DNA from: Lachnospiraceae bacterium
GTDB lineage: Bacteria; Bacillota; Clostridia; Lachnospirales; Lachnospiraceae
Assembly: GCA_016280395.1 (NCBI GenBank)
Contig: JAEEGQ010000163.1
Span: 23,197-87,196, forward strand
DNA length: 64,000 nucleotides
Direction of reading: 5' to 3'
In this document: positions 45,534 through 55,700 of the stretch, one piece after another
How the letters are laid out: each line of letters starts with the position of its first letter
Position numbering within the stretch: the stretch's first letter is position 1
Position numbers and translations under genes: made by a program
The notes under the pieces: generated by a model
Database searches by the model: none
Seen by the model: the letters and a program-made list of their open reading frames with translations, nothing else
What the model was told of the DNA's origin: nothing

Positions 45534-48344
45534 TCAATCCTTTCTTCCCGCCCTGATAATATCCGGGATCACATCATAATCAAAATCGTCAGATGCAGTA
45601 CGTATCGCATCCATCCTTGTCTCTTCACCGTCAGGGATGCGCCTGTGCGACAGTTCATCTATGACATTCACAACAGTATCATAATCATATTCCGCGCAGG
45701 CCTTGAGCAGCTTATCATATGCCTCGTACAGCTCCTCCTTCGATATGGGAGCAAGTCCTTCATCCGATCTTACCGGTGCAAAGATCGGCGAAAGCTTTGA
45801 CGAAAGTTCTTTGTACGCGTGAAGGAGGCGCTCAAGCTCGTCACCGAGGATTCCAAGCTTTCCGAGCCTTCCGGCCTTTTCAAGCTCCGCGGCAAGCTCA
45901 CCCACATCAAAAGCGCCTATGACTCTGGACGTACTCTTCAGCGCATGAAGCTTGATGGTAAGGTTCCTGATATCACGAAGGTTCCAGAAATCCCTGATCT
46001 CTTTTTCATTTTTTTCGGATGCTTCACTGTACATCCTTAAGGTGTTCAGATACGACTCCGCATCACCGCAGTGTGACAGCCCGGAGTTCACATCAAGCTC
46101 CGGTATAGTAAATACCTCATCCGGAAGTGTCGCGCTGTCGTCCCTCTGTTCAATATAATCCACCGCTATCTTTCCGGCGGGGATGTATTTGAGCAGCATC
46201 TGCTCAAGCCGCACAAAATCTATGGGTTTGGTCAGGTAATCGGTAAAGCCCTCCGAAATGAACATTTCACGCATGCCTGAAATCGCATTCGCGGTAAGGC
46301 ATACTACAGGGGTTTCGACGTTTTTGTTGTCTTTTAGCACTTTCAGTGCATGCAGCGTTTCGATGCCGTCCATGTCGGGCATCATGTGATCAAGGAAAAT
46401 GACATCATAAAGATTCCTTGCGCAAAGGTTTAATGCTTCTCTTCCGCTGCCGGCGGTGTCGATATTCACCTTTGTCGCTTTAAGGAGACCCGTGAAAACG
46501 CTGAGGTTCAGAGGGGTATCGTCAACCACGAGCACCTTCGCATGCGGAGCCGTAAAGCTGCGTTTGTATCTGCCCTTGGACTCCATTGCGTTACGGAACG
46601 CCTCTTCATATTCCCCGACTTTATCCGTTCCCCTTACATCCTGTCTGACTGCAAAGGAGAACGTGGAACCTTTTCCGTATTCGCTCTCTACCTCAAGTGA
46701 CGAGCCCATTATCGAGAGCAGGCTCTGGGTTATGCTTAAACCCAAACCGCTGCCTTCGATATTCCTGTTCTTTTTCTCCTCAAGACGCTTGAACGCAATA
46801 AAGAGCTTGTCGATATCCTCCTGTTTTATGCCGCTTCCGGTATCATCCACCCTGAATTTGAGGAGTATCTGATGTTCGTTGTCTTCACAGGGCTCATACC
46901 CAACCGTGAAGGTGACCGTTCCTTCTGCCGTATATTTTACTGCATTTGAAAGAAGGTTGATGGCGCACTGCTTCAGCCTCAGCTCATCACCGTAAAGCTT
47001 TCTCGGGATATCGGCATCTATGTTGATCTTTAATGCAAGGTTCTTCTCCTCTGTCCTCACCTGGATCATGTTCACAAGATCGTTCAGTATCGAGACAAGG
47101 TCGTATTCTACAGGTATGATCTCAAGCTTTCCGGCTTCGAGCTTTGAAAAGTCAAGGATGTCGTTTATAAGGCTGAGCAGCGTATTGTCTGCCATCCGTA
47201 TGCCCTCTGAATACCTTAAGATATCGGGGTCGCGGCTTTCCCTGCTGATCATCTCGTTAAAGCCTGTGATGGCATTCATGGGCGTCCTTATATCGTGCGA
47301 CATCATTGAAAGGAACCTGGATTTTGCGTCATTGGCCCTTTCTGCCTCTTCCGCGGTAACGACAAGCCTGCGGTTAAACACCATCATGGCGGACATGTTG
47401 AATATGAGCAGCGCAGCCAATGCGCCTACGGTAACTCCGAGCAGCACCCAGTCTATAACGCTTGGCAAAAGTCCGGCTTTCGGGATGATGTTGATAAGGA
47501 ACCAGTCTCTGTCCGGTGTTACGGGAGTATGAGCGATAACGCATGTCTGCCCCTTTGAGCCCGTCATCTCGTTAAGTCCCGACTCGCCCGTGACCTGCTC
47601 TTCAAATTCCCTCTGGCTCTGGTAATCCGTTTTATTATAGGATTTGTAGTATTCGAAGAGATTGGAATTCTTAAGCTGGCTGCCATGGATCATATAATTC
47701 CCGGCACTGTCGATTATCGCAAGATCCATCTCTTCATATTCGCCCTTAAGATAGACCAGCTTCCTGCTCAGTTCACTGATCGGGATTATACGCATAAGAA
47801 GCGCCTTTCTCGTTCCTCCGGTCTCTGCTTTAAGCTCGAGGATGTTTAAGAAAGCCATTGAAAGTATGCCGTTCTGCGGATTCGCAAAGGCTGCGGTCTG
47901 TTTGATCTCGTGTCCAAGCCTCGCTTCCGAAAAATCCGCAAACAAAGAATAACCCTTATAAGAAACGGTAAAATCCTCATCCGAATTAAGGCTTGGTTCC
48001 GAAGACAGTCCCTTAAACGAAGCATCATCATAATAGATTATATGTGCCTGTACATCATCGGATATCGACGCCCTGCGCGTGAACTCGACAGCCTCTTCTA
48101 TGGTCATGGGATACCCTGCAACGGAAGCATAATGATTGATGTAACTGGCCCATATATCACACAGATGCTGCTCATCGGCAAGATAGTTCATTATGATCTG
48201 GCCTGCGGTCTCAGCGGTGTTCTTAAAGACCGCCAATTCAGAATCATTGCTTTCCTCTCTCTTCTGTGATGTGTATTTGGCAGTAAAAAAGATGATGAAT
48301 GCAATAACGACTATATTTACTATGATCGTAAGTCCTCTTTTCAC
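45534..48344 (-). CDS. Hybrid sensor histidine kinase with receiver and HPt domains
   Basis: A 936-residue membrane kinase. A first helix (about 5-23), an extracellular Cache-like sensor region (about 30-295) and a second helix (about 298-320) precede a HisKA domain with phospho-acceptor His350 in SMMSHDIRTPMN, an ATPase domain with DDTGSGI and GSGLGLSI, a receiver with Asp652 in FLDHMMPDMDG, and an HPt domain with His800 in KLHALKSTS. A short helical tail follows (about 845-936). GTG at 48344 lies 7 bases after GGAGG and is preferred to the TTG one codon earlier. The genes downstream encode a receiver protein and a binding lipoprotein, its likely partners. Confidence 0.92.
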   Translation of the reverse strand: MKRGLTIIVNIVVIAFIIFFTAKYTSQKREESNDSELAVFKNTAETAGQIIMNYLADEQHLCDIWASYINHYASVAGYPMTIEEAVEFTRRASISDDVQAHIIYYDDASFKGLSSEPSLNSDEDFTVSYKGYSLFADFSEARLGHEIKQTAAFANPQNGILSMAFLNILELKAETGGTRKALLMRIIPISELSRKLVYLKGEYEEMDLAIIDSAGNYMIHGSQLKNSNLFEYYKSYNKTDYQSQREFEEQVTGESGLNEMTGSKGQTCVIAHTPVTPDRDWFLINIIPKAGLLPSVIDWVLLGVTVGALAALLIFNMSAMMVFNRRLVVTAEEAERANDAKSRFLSMMSHDIRTPMNAITGFNEMISRESRDPDILRYSEGIRMADNTLLSLINDILDFSKLEAGKLEIIPVEYDLVSILNDLVNMIQVRTEEKNLALKINIDADIPRKLYGDELRLKQCAINLLSNAVKYTAEGTVTFTVGYEPCEDNEHQILLKFRVDDTGSGIKQEDIDKLFIAFKRLEEKKNRNIEGSGLGLSITQSLLSIMGSSLEVESEYGKGSTFSFAVRQDVRGTDKVGEYEEAFRNAMESKGRYKRSFTAPHAKVLVVDDTPLNLSVFTGLLKATKVNIDTAGSGREALNLCARNLYDVIFLDHMMPDMDGIETLHALKVLKDNKNVETPVVCLTANAISGMREMFISEGFTDYLTKPIDFVRLEQMLLKYIPAGKIAVDYIEQRDDSATLPDEVFTIPELDVNSGLSHCGDAESYLNTLRMYSEASEKNEKEIRDFWNLRDIRNLTIKLHALKSTSRVIGAFDVGELAAELEKAGRLGKLGILGDELERLLHAYKELSSKLSPIFAPVRSDEGLAPISKEELYEAYDKLLKACAEYDYDTVVNVIDELSHRRIPDGEETRMDAIRTASDDFDYDVIPDIIRAGRKD

Positions 48345-48425
48345 CAAAATACCTCCAAACTTTTGACCTTAGCGGCTGCTTTCTACCAAAAAAGGGGCTT
48401 CCGCTCATGCATCTGCCCCTGCCTT

Positions 48426-49208
48426 TCAGAACTCCGAATGCTTTTTGGACCGGGTCCTATCATTTTCAAAAAACTTGTCTATGTTGGCCATTATCTCTTT
48501 CTGTGTCATGGTCTTAAGCAGATACCCCTGAGGATTCAGGCCCATTACATTCATCACGGTCTCGCGGTCTGCCTTTCCTGTAAGGAAGATGACAGGGATA
48601 TTCTCCGTTTCGGGCTCGCTCCTTATCATTTCCATGACCTTTGAGCCTGTTGTTATAGGCATATCATAATCCATCAGGATAAGGTCAGGTGTATGGGAAC
48701 CAAGATGCTTTATAGCCTGCATGCCCGATTTTACTGCTGTGACGCGGTATTTTGACGCCAGCTGCTTCCTGATGACCTTAAGGAAAGTCACATCATCATC
48801 CACGATCATTATACTCTTCTGCTCAAACCTGAGCGCAAGCTGCTCGGCTTCCTTAAGCAGTGTGGTTATCAGCTTTTTGGCATCTATCGGCCTTGGAAAC
48901 TCTTTTTTCACGAATTCCGCCGGGATAAACTCGTTCACACGGTCAAGTGTATCCTTATATCCCACGAGATAGAGGGATTTGTCGTCGTCCACGCAAACAT
49001 CCTTGATGTAGACAAGGACTTTCGTCATTTCAGGCGTTATCTCGTCCACAAAGAGCAGGATTATATCCGTTTCGTCCTTCGTCTTTTCGATCTCCCTGAC
49101 ATCCGGTCCGCACGCCGTTGTAGTTATAGAGGTCTTTTTCAGCCCCGTCGCAACAGAGTTTACAAGAAAGGTTTTCTTGCTGCTGACCATCAGTAATCTG
49201 CATTCCAT
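48426..49208 (-). CDS. Tandem receiver protein (degenerate plus intact REC)
   Basis: A 260-residue protein. Residues 1-120 have the alternating pattern of a receiver (RLLMVSS start, LLFVDEI with Asp55, LYLVGY, FVKKEFPRPID) but lack the acidic pair at the first strand, so this copy is probably not phosphorylated. Residues 132-250 are an intact receiver: MIVDDD, phospho-acceptor Asp180 in LILMDYDM, FLTGKAD and GYLLKTM. No DNA-binding or enzymatic output is present. The ATG at 49208 follows GGAGG by 8 bases and is chosen over a TTG five codons earlier. It lies between the HD-GYP gene and the hybrid kinase gene. Confidence 0.85.
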   Translation of the reverse strand: MECRLLMVSSKKTFLVNSVATGLKKTSITTTACGPDVREIEKTKDETDIILLFVDEITPEMTKVLVYIKDVCVDDDKSLYLVGYKDTLDRVNEFIPAEFVKKEFPRPIDAKKLITTLLKEAEQLALRFEQKSIMIVDDDVTFLKVIRKQLASKYRVTAVKSGMQAIKHLGSHTPDLILMDYDMPITTGSKVMEMIRSEPETENIPVIFLTGKADRETVMNVMGLNPQGYLLKTMTQKEIMANIDKFFENDRTRSKKHSEF

Positions 49209-49262
49209 TTTATCCGCCTCCAAGCTGAGACCTGCCCGTACCCGTCCTTTAAGCTTTCGCTG

Positions 49263-50294
49263 TCAGACCGGAGCTTTTTTGCAGGTGCAGTCACGCATAG
49301 TATAATCTTTGTCTTCATCTATCATTTCGAGCATCACCCTTGCAAAACGCGGATCGAACTGCGTTCCCATCCCCTTTTCGATCTCGCCGCGAACCTTTTC
49401 CTGTGAGAGCAGGGCTCTGTAGCTGCGGTTGCTCGTCATTGCGTCATAGGCGTCCGCCACCGCTATGATACGGGCAGCCTCCGGGATCTCTTCACCTTTC
49501 AGCCCTTCGGGATAGCCTCTGCCGTCAAACCTCTCGTGATGCCACTTCGCGCCGGAAGCCAGTTCCGGCATCTTCTGTATGTTTTCGAGGATCCTCCCGC
49601 CTATTACGGGATGCTGCTTTATCTTTAAGAATTCCTCATCCGTCAGCCTGTCCGTTTTGTTGATGATACTGTCCGGAACACCGATCTTTCCAACGTCATG
49701 CAGCAGTCCCATCATGTAGATGTTGTCCTGACCTGTTTCGTTATAGCCGCATCTGCGGGCTATCTCTTTTGAATATGCCGCAACGCGTCCTGAATGGCCT
49801 TTTGTGTATGCATCTTTTGCATCTATGGCATCTGCGAGCGAAGAAACGACCTGGAGAAAAAGCTCTTCATTCTCCCTTGTCTTCTTTTCGACTTCGCCGG
49901 CAAGATCGTTCTGAAGTCTTGTAAGTTCGACCGCATGCCGTACTCTCAAAGCAAGTACTTCGGGAATAAACGGTTTACGGATAAAGTCCATTGCGCCGAG
50001 CATAAGACCGCGTATCTCCGTATCTTCGTCTTCATCGCCCGTAAGGAAGATAACGGGCGTCATTTGTCCCCCTTCCTCCCTTTCGCGGAGTTTCATGAGT
50101 GTTTCATATCCGTCCATGCCGGGCATGCGGATATCGAGAAGTATAAGCTCCGGACTTCCCTTTTCAGCCATGTATTCGAGCAGCTGTTCCCCCGATTTAA
50201 GGGCAACCACCTTCATTCCTGAGTCCGTCAGGCTTTTCCATGCTTTTTTCAGTATAATCGGATCGTCATCGGTAACGATAATCCTCTCATCCAT
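49263..50294 (-). CDS. Response regulator with HD-GYP phosphodiesterase output
   Basis: A 343-residue protein: receiver domain (1-125) with Asp54 in LILLDIRMPGMDG and FLTGDED, a coiled-coil linker (125-145), and an HD-GYP domain (148-320) with GHSGRVAAYS, HD at 199-200 in LLHDVGKIGVPD, HHE at 252-254 and GRGYP at 258-262. Such proteins hydrolyse cyclic di-GMP, opposing the nearby GGDEF proteins. The C terminus is short and contains two Cys. ATG 50294 with AAGGAG about 9 bases upstream is preferred over one 66 bases earlier. Confidence 0.92.
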   Translation of the reverse strand: MDERIIVTDDDPIILKKAWKSLTDSGMKVVALKSGEQLLEYMAEKGSPELILLDIRMPGMDGYETLMKLREREEGGQMTPVIFLTGDEDEDTEIRGLMLGAMDFIRKPFIPEVLALRVRHAVELTRLQNDLAGEVEKKTRENEELFLQVVSSLADAIDAKDAYTKGHSGRVAAYSKEIARRCGYNETGQDNIYMMGLLHDVGKIGVPDSIINKTDRLTDEEFLKIKQHPVIGGRILENIQKMPELASGAKWHHERFDGRGYPEGLKGEEIPEAARIIAVADAYDAMTSNRSYRALLSQEKVRGEIEKGMGTQFDPRFARVMLEMIDEDKDYTMRDCTCKKAPV

Positions 50295-50350
50295 AAACTT
50301 CGTTCTCCTTGCGGTAAAAAAGCCAAAAATACACACTTTCTTAATATATA

Positions 50351-50379
50351 AGAATATCATAATCGCATGGGTACTGCAA
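50351..50379 (-). promoter_or_regulatory. Candidate promoter of the signalling block
   Basis: Minus-strand TTGCAG (50379-50374) and TATTCT (50356-50351) are spaced by 17 bases upstream of the HD-GYP gene. Each box matches consensus at four of six positions. On the opposite strand TTTACT (50388-50393) and TACTAT (50412-50417), 18 bases apart, could drive the HPt gene. Confidence 0.35.
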
Positions 50380-50476
50380 CAAAAAACTTTACTCGGAAGG
50401 CTTTATTGTGCTACTATGAAGCCGAAGGCTCGATCGGAGTTTGTGAGTGAATGGAACAGACGGGAGGAACAAGAAC

Positions 50477-51103
50477 ATGGATGCTGAAAAAGATAACATG
50501 AAGACAAGCGATCTGCCGGATATCATCATTCCGGGTATAAATACGTCTGCCGGCATAAAACAGTGCGGAGGTTTTGAAACATACCTTGAGCTTCTTGGTG
50601 ACATTTACGGGCTGATAGATAAAAAAAGCGACGAGACCGAACGCTTCCTTGAAACCGGCGATCTAAGGGCTTTTACGACCAATGTCCACTCGCTTAAGAC
50701 CACCTGCAGGATGCTTGGGCACAGTGAGCTTTCCGACAGCTTTTTCGAACTTGAAAAGCTCGGAAAGGAAGGCTCTCTTGAAAAAGCCGCCGCGCTTACT
50801 CCCGGTGTACTGTCCCGTTTCAGGGGTCTTAAGCCCCTGCTTGAGCCGTATCTTCCAAAGGCCGAGACCAAAAGGTTCCCGTTTTCTGCAGAAGACATTG
50901 CCGCTCTCCTTACAGAACTCGAGTGCTCGCTTGAAGATTTTGATATAAACAGCGCCGAAGTCACAATGAAAAAACTCCTTGCCTACGAATGCGGCAAGGA
51001 GCTTTCGGACAATCTTTTAAGGCTCTCTGAGCTTGTGAACGATCTTGAATATGATGAAGCCTCAGAGCTTGCGGGGGCACTGAAGATCACCATTTCCCGA
51101 TAA
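50477..51103 (+). CDS. Stand-alone HPt phosphotransfer protein
   Basis: A 208-residue protein: an Ile/Pro/Gly-rich start (LPDIIIPGINTSAG), an HPt domain with the phospho-His motif NVHSLKTTCRMLG near residue 68, and a helical C-terminal region (about 130-205). The order and wording closely match the C-terminal part of the hybrid kinase at 45534 (TIPELDVNSGLSHCG, LHALKSTSR, then a helical tail), so it looks like a copy of that module. It is expected to relay phosphate between a kinase receiver and response regulators. GGGAGG is 9 bases before the ATG. It is divergent from the HD-GYP gene, and its last 17 bases overlap the convergent acyltransferase gene. Confidence 0.85.
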   Translation: MDAEKDNMKTSDLPDIIIPGINTSAGIKQCGGFETYLELLGDIYGLIDKKSDETERFLETGDLRAFTTNVHSLKTTCRMLGHSELSDSFFELEKLGKEGSLEKAAALTPGVLSRFRGLKPLLEPYLPKAETKRFPFSAEDIAALLTELECSLEDFDINSAEVTMKKLLAYECGKELSDNLLRLSELVNDLEYDEASELAGALKITISR

Positions 51104-52148
51104 GTATCTTCCCGGGCTTAAATTTGGAACGATCGATAAGAACACCGATAAGCGCAGGCACAGCAATGCTTACCACGCAGGATAATATGATGCAAAGCGC
51201 TACCGGCAGCTTTAAAATGCCGTATAAGACCACGCCCATTCCGGATCCGAAAAACGGCTGGTGGAACAGGTAAACCGGAAACGAATTCTTTCCGAGCCAT
51301 TCAAGCCCTTTGAACGGAATACGCGCAAGAAGCTGTGACAGGGCAATGATCCCGAGAATGATCGAAAGTACGGTAAGAAGCGTTAACGGAGTTCGCAAAA
51401 AACTATTCTGCGGCAATGGAATATTTCCCTTAAGAAGGATCATCACCGGCACAAACAGTATCAGCAATATCTTGTTGCGGTCCTTCATTTCACTCTTAAT
51501 ACCGATTGCCATCCCGAACATGAACCAGATCGCGGAATATGTTGTCTTCCAGAGCAGAACTCCCAGTTTGATATTGAGATAGTACAGTACGATTATAAAC
51601 ACGAAAGCCAAGGCACCGGCTGCGATCCTTTGAAAGCTTCCCGTCAGTTTCACTACCAGAAATGCGATCACCGAAATAATAAAGAGCGAATAAATATACC
51701 ACAGATGCTGTGTGTACAGATTTTCTCCCGAAACAAGCTGATAAAGCCACTCTGTAAAGGAAACCTTCCCGTACCCGATGGAGACAAGCTTTGACGCAAG
51801 GGCAGGTATAAGATTTGCAACATAAAAGCACAGATAGACCAGAAGTGAATACAGGACATACGGTATCATCAGTCTTTTGGCCTTGTCCGCGATATACGGG
51901 AGTATCCCTGTCTTTTTGTACTTTTCCGCTCTCAGTGCGAAGGCTGTGCCTGAAATAAAAAACAGAAGCGGCATGTGGAAAGAATATACCACATCATAGA
52001 TCTTCATCGCCACCGCCGAGTTTTCACGGATGACCGTGGTAACGGAATGCCCGAGGACCACCAGTATTATACCGATGCCCCTTGCGATATCCAGCCACGT
52101 CAGTCGCTGTTTGTTTGTGTCATCATATCTGATTCTTATACTTCCCAT
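51087..52148 (-). CDS. Membrane acyltransferase (AT3/OafA family)
   Basis: A 353-residue integral membrane protein of the acyltransferase 3 family, which O-acetylates or acylates surface sugars or other targets. Motifs are the N-terminal RLTWLDIARGIGIILVVLGHS with the catalytic-site His, and FHMPLLFFISGTAF; about ten hydrophobic segments follow. The ATG at 52148 with GAGG 6 bases upstream is preferred to starts up to 189 bases earlier, whose extension is basic and unlike the family. The substrate is unknown. It overlaps the end of the HPt gene tail to tail. Confidence 0.88.
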   Translation of the reverse strand: MGSIRIRYDDTNKQRLTWLDIARGIGIILVVLGHSVTTVIRENSAVAMKIYDVVYSFHMPLLFFISGTAFALRAEKYKKTGILPYIADKAKRLMIPYVLYSLLVYLCFYVANLIPALASKLVSIGYGKVSFTEWLYQLVSGENLYTQHLWYIYSLFIISVIAFLVVKLTGSFQRIAAGALAFVFIIVLYYLNIKLGVLLWKTTYSAIWFMFGMAIGIKSEMKDRNKILLILFVPVMILLKGNIPLPQNSFLRTPLTLLTVLSIILGIIALSQLLARIPFKGLEWLGKNSFPVYLFHQPFFGSGMGVVLYGILKLPVALCIILSCVVSIAVPALIGVLIDRSKFKPGKILIGKW

Positions 52149-52213
52149 ACAGAACCTCATTATAGTTATAAATTTCATCTGTCCGGAAATGTTTGTACTC
52201 CCGGTCCCGGCAT

Positions 52214-52774
52214 TTATCTTCCCAGATAAACCGCGCCTTCCTCTTTGAGCCACTTTCTCAGTTCCCTGTAATTTGGAACTGTTTTTTCGACCTCTGCCCA
52301 GAATCTTGCGGAATGGTTCATCTCCTTCCTGTGGCAAAGCTCATGTACAACAACATAATCGGCAACTTCCGGCGGCATTGCCGCGAGCAGGTAATTGAAA
52401 TTCAGGTTCCCTTTTGCGCTGCAGCTGCCCCAGACTGTTTTCTGGTTCCGTATGGTGATCCTTCCGTAGGTCACACCGATAAGCGGCGCATAATATTTCA
52501 CTCTTTCCAGGATGATCTTCAGCGCTTTTTTTACAAGTTCATCCCGTTCTGCCGGCGTAAAAGCCGGTGCCTCCGAGCGTTTCTTCACTTTCTGCCGCAT
52601 CTTTTCGAGATGTTTTTCTATCCAGTCACGTTTAGATGTAACAAACTCCGCTATCGCCTTGTCAGTCATCCTTATAGGAGCCCTTACGATAAGCTTAGCA
52701 TCTGTATCTATCGTGACCGCAACAGTGCGTCTCCTGCTCCTGATGACGGTATATCCCGTTTCTTTACGATCCAT
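52214..52774 (-). CDS. YgjP-like metallopeptidase
   Basis: A 186-residue protein of the YgjP/M48-like (DUF45) family with the zinc motif HELCHRKEMNHSARFW near residues 130-145, and the preceding WGSCSAKGNLNFNYLL. It is thought to be a cytoplasmic zinc peptidase of uncertain role. It starts 5 bases after the stop of the large sensor-GGDEF-GH53 gene, so the two are probably co-transcribed; no functional connection is known. The ribosome site is GGAGCTGGAT. Confidence 0.87.
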   Translation of the reverse strand: MDRKETGYTVIRSRRRTVAVTIDTDAKLIVRAPIRMTDKAIAEFVTSKRDWIEKHLEKMRQKVKKRSEAPAFTPAERDELVKKALKIILERVKYYAPLIGVTYGRITIRNQKTVWGSCSAKGNLNFNYLLAAMPPEVADYVVVHELCHRKEMNHSARFWAEVEKTVPNYRELRKWLKEEGAVYLGR

Positions 52775-52779
52775 GTTTC

Positions 52780-55700
52780 TTAATCCAGCTCCACAAACCT
52801 GAAGTTTCTTATCTTTCCGTAAACGGGCGGTGCATCTACCCTTAAGCCTATCCTTGCGTTTCCGGGTTCGCTTATCTCAATGTCCAACGAATTAAGTGTA
52901 AAATCGATGTCGGAAGGGTAAATCTCCTTCTCGACGATAACTTCTTCATTACACGTAACGCGCTTAAGATAGAGCCTTACCCTTACACCTGTCGTGTTAG
53001 TTCCGCGGTATTCCACGGAAAGCCTGTATTTGCCGGCTTTATCGACGCGGATATCCCTGCAGAGCTCAAATATAAAATTGGAAATGCTCGAGAAAGAAAG
53101 TTCTCCGTTTTCACAGGACATTTCAACATCATCGGGTTTTCTCCATGTCCACCAGCCCGAAGTCACATCCGTGAATTCTCCCTCCGGTATCAGATCTGTA
53201 CCCGCGGGAGGCAGCTCTTCGCTCTTTTTTCTGTAGAGTGATGCGATATATCTGTCAAGGTTCGGAACAGAAGGATGCGCGGGATCAAAATCCTTAAACG
53301 CAGCAAAAGAAGGAAGGAATCTGCCCTCCGTATCCATCATGCCCATATTCTCATCCCAGCTGCTTATGTTTTTATCCGGAAAGCAGAGCGGTTCCCAGTA
53401 ATACACGCCTGTCCCGCGCCCGCCGGAAACATTTGAAGCGATCTGCATCACAAGTGAGAGCGACTTCTCCTGTTCTTCTATCCCTGCAGGCAGCCCGGCC
53501 ATTTTCATCATCTCTTTGTTGATGTGCTCTGCTTCGCAGTGTCTCCATGGATGTGCCGTCTCCACCACATATACCGGAAGCTTGTACCGGTCGATGAGCT
53601 GGGCCATGGAATCCTTAAGATCCTTAAAAGTACCGTGCCAGAAGGAATAGAATGAAATGCCGATGGCATCGATCTTTTCCATGCCTGCCGCAAACATTGC
53701 ATCGAACCAGTCACGCAGTATAAAGAAGCGTCCGCCCTGGTCAAGATGGATCATGACAGCAATATCCTCCGAGATATCGCGTACAGCACGGATCCCGGCA
53801 TTAACAAGAGCCGCAAGGGCCTGGTAATCCGGAACGGCTCCTTCGGGGAAGAGCATGCCGCTCCTGATCTCGTTCCCTATCTGAACCATATCGGGAAGCG
53901 CATCATTTGCGGAAAGCTCAGCAAGTACATGATGCGTATATTCATAAACCGCTTTTGTCAGACCTTCAAGGTCAAGCCCTTCCCATGCCGCAGGCTTTCT
54001 CTGCTGGCCGGGATCGGCCCAGAAGTCCGAATAGTGGAAATCAAGCATGAAATGCATATCATGATCTTTGATCCTTCTTGCCATCGCAATAGTGTGAGAA
54101 AGATCGCAATATCCGCCGGATTCGGGCACATTCGCGGGTTCATTCCAGATGCGCAGGCGGATCGAATTTATGCCGTTTTTGGCAAGAAGGTCAAGCGGAT
54201 CCCCGGGATTTCCGTCCTGATCCCTAAAGACAAGGCCCAGATCCTCTTTTCCCGGAACGCTTGAAATATCGGCACCTTTAAGGAACCGGGGCTTTTTAAA
54301 CGGCTTCCCCGTGATTGGCTTTGCACCGGGTTCACTGTGTCTGGCACGCTTCACTTCATACATGTGCTTATCGGCCATCACAAGGTATTCCTCAGGCGTA
54401 TGCGAGGATTCCGGATCTGTGTAGATGACACCGCTGCTCACCTCTATATTGCGCTCAAGAAGTCCGTCATGAACACGGCCAATAAAACGAGCAACCTTTG
54501 CTTCTGTAGCATAAGGTATGAAAACTACAAATTCATCACCACCGAAACGGTAAGCATAGGAATCGAGCGGCTTATATACCTTAAGCGCCTCGGAGATGGT
54601 CAGGAGCACCCTGTCTCCGAAGTCGTGTCCGTAGGTATCGTTAATCGTCTTGAAATGGTCAACGTCAAAGAAACATACCGCACAGACGATCTTATCCCTG
54701 CGGTAGAGCTCAAATCTCGGCAGGATCATCTCGTTATAGGTGATCCTGTTATAAAGCCCCGTCAGAACATCACGGTTATACAGGCCTTTCATCCTTGCGG
54801 CGGCATTCTCAAGCTGCGTCTGGATGAAAAGGTTCTGAAGCCTGTTAACAAAGGTGTGATGCGAATCATAGAACTGGGAATGGTCATACAGGAAATCCGG
54901 CTCAAGGAGTATCGTCATGCCCACTCTCCGGTTTCTGAAGTGGATCGGGAAGAACATATAATCCCTTGAATGTTCCGCAGATGCGAGATAATCCATGACA
55001 TCATTGTAGTTCCTGACCGAATACAGACGTTTGCCGCGGTCTTCTCCGGCAACAACGATAAGCGAATCCCTGTCAAGCCTGTCTTCCGAAAAGCTGCTTT
55101 CGGGCATTGCTTCCATAAGGGCCTTATCGACAAGGATGAACAGTCCGTCACAGTCTATATTCCTGATAAATCCCGCAAAGCTCTCAAAAAGCCCGCTGAT
55201 ATTGCGGCACTCTGCAAAACGCTTCTCAAGTTCGAGCGTATGCTCCTCGTGGCGGTTCAGGTCAACAGTATAGTCTATCTGCCACTTCGCATAATCGCGG
55301 TAATCCACAAGACCGGTGTTTGGGCATCCGCAGGTCTCCGCAGGGACTATCTCACTGTGCATATAGGTGTAGATGTCCACTTCCTCGTTGTTCATGAGGG
55401 CGTTCAGCACTTCAAACGCACGGTAACTGAGCGTTCCGCGGTTGTGGTTGACACTTGCGATCTGTGGTTTGTAATAAGCGGCCTTGTCGAGGTTGTCAAA
55501 GCCCGTTACCCTGAAATCCTTAGGGATACTGTAGCCCCGGTTGGTCGCCTCCTTACATATCCCCGCAGCTATATTGTCATTCGCGCAGATAAAGACATCG
55601 GGAAACTCCTTCCCGGCTTCGACCCATTCGGTAAAATAACGGACACCGGTATCAAAATCAAAATCCCCGAACATGTAGCTTTCTTCAGTAACCGGAAGCC

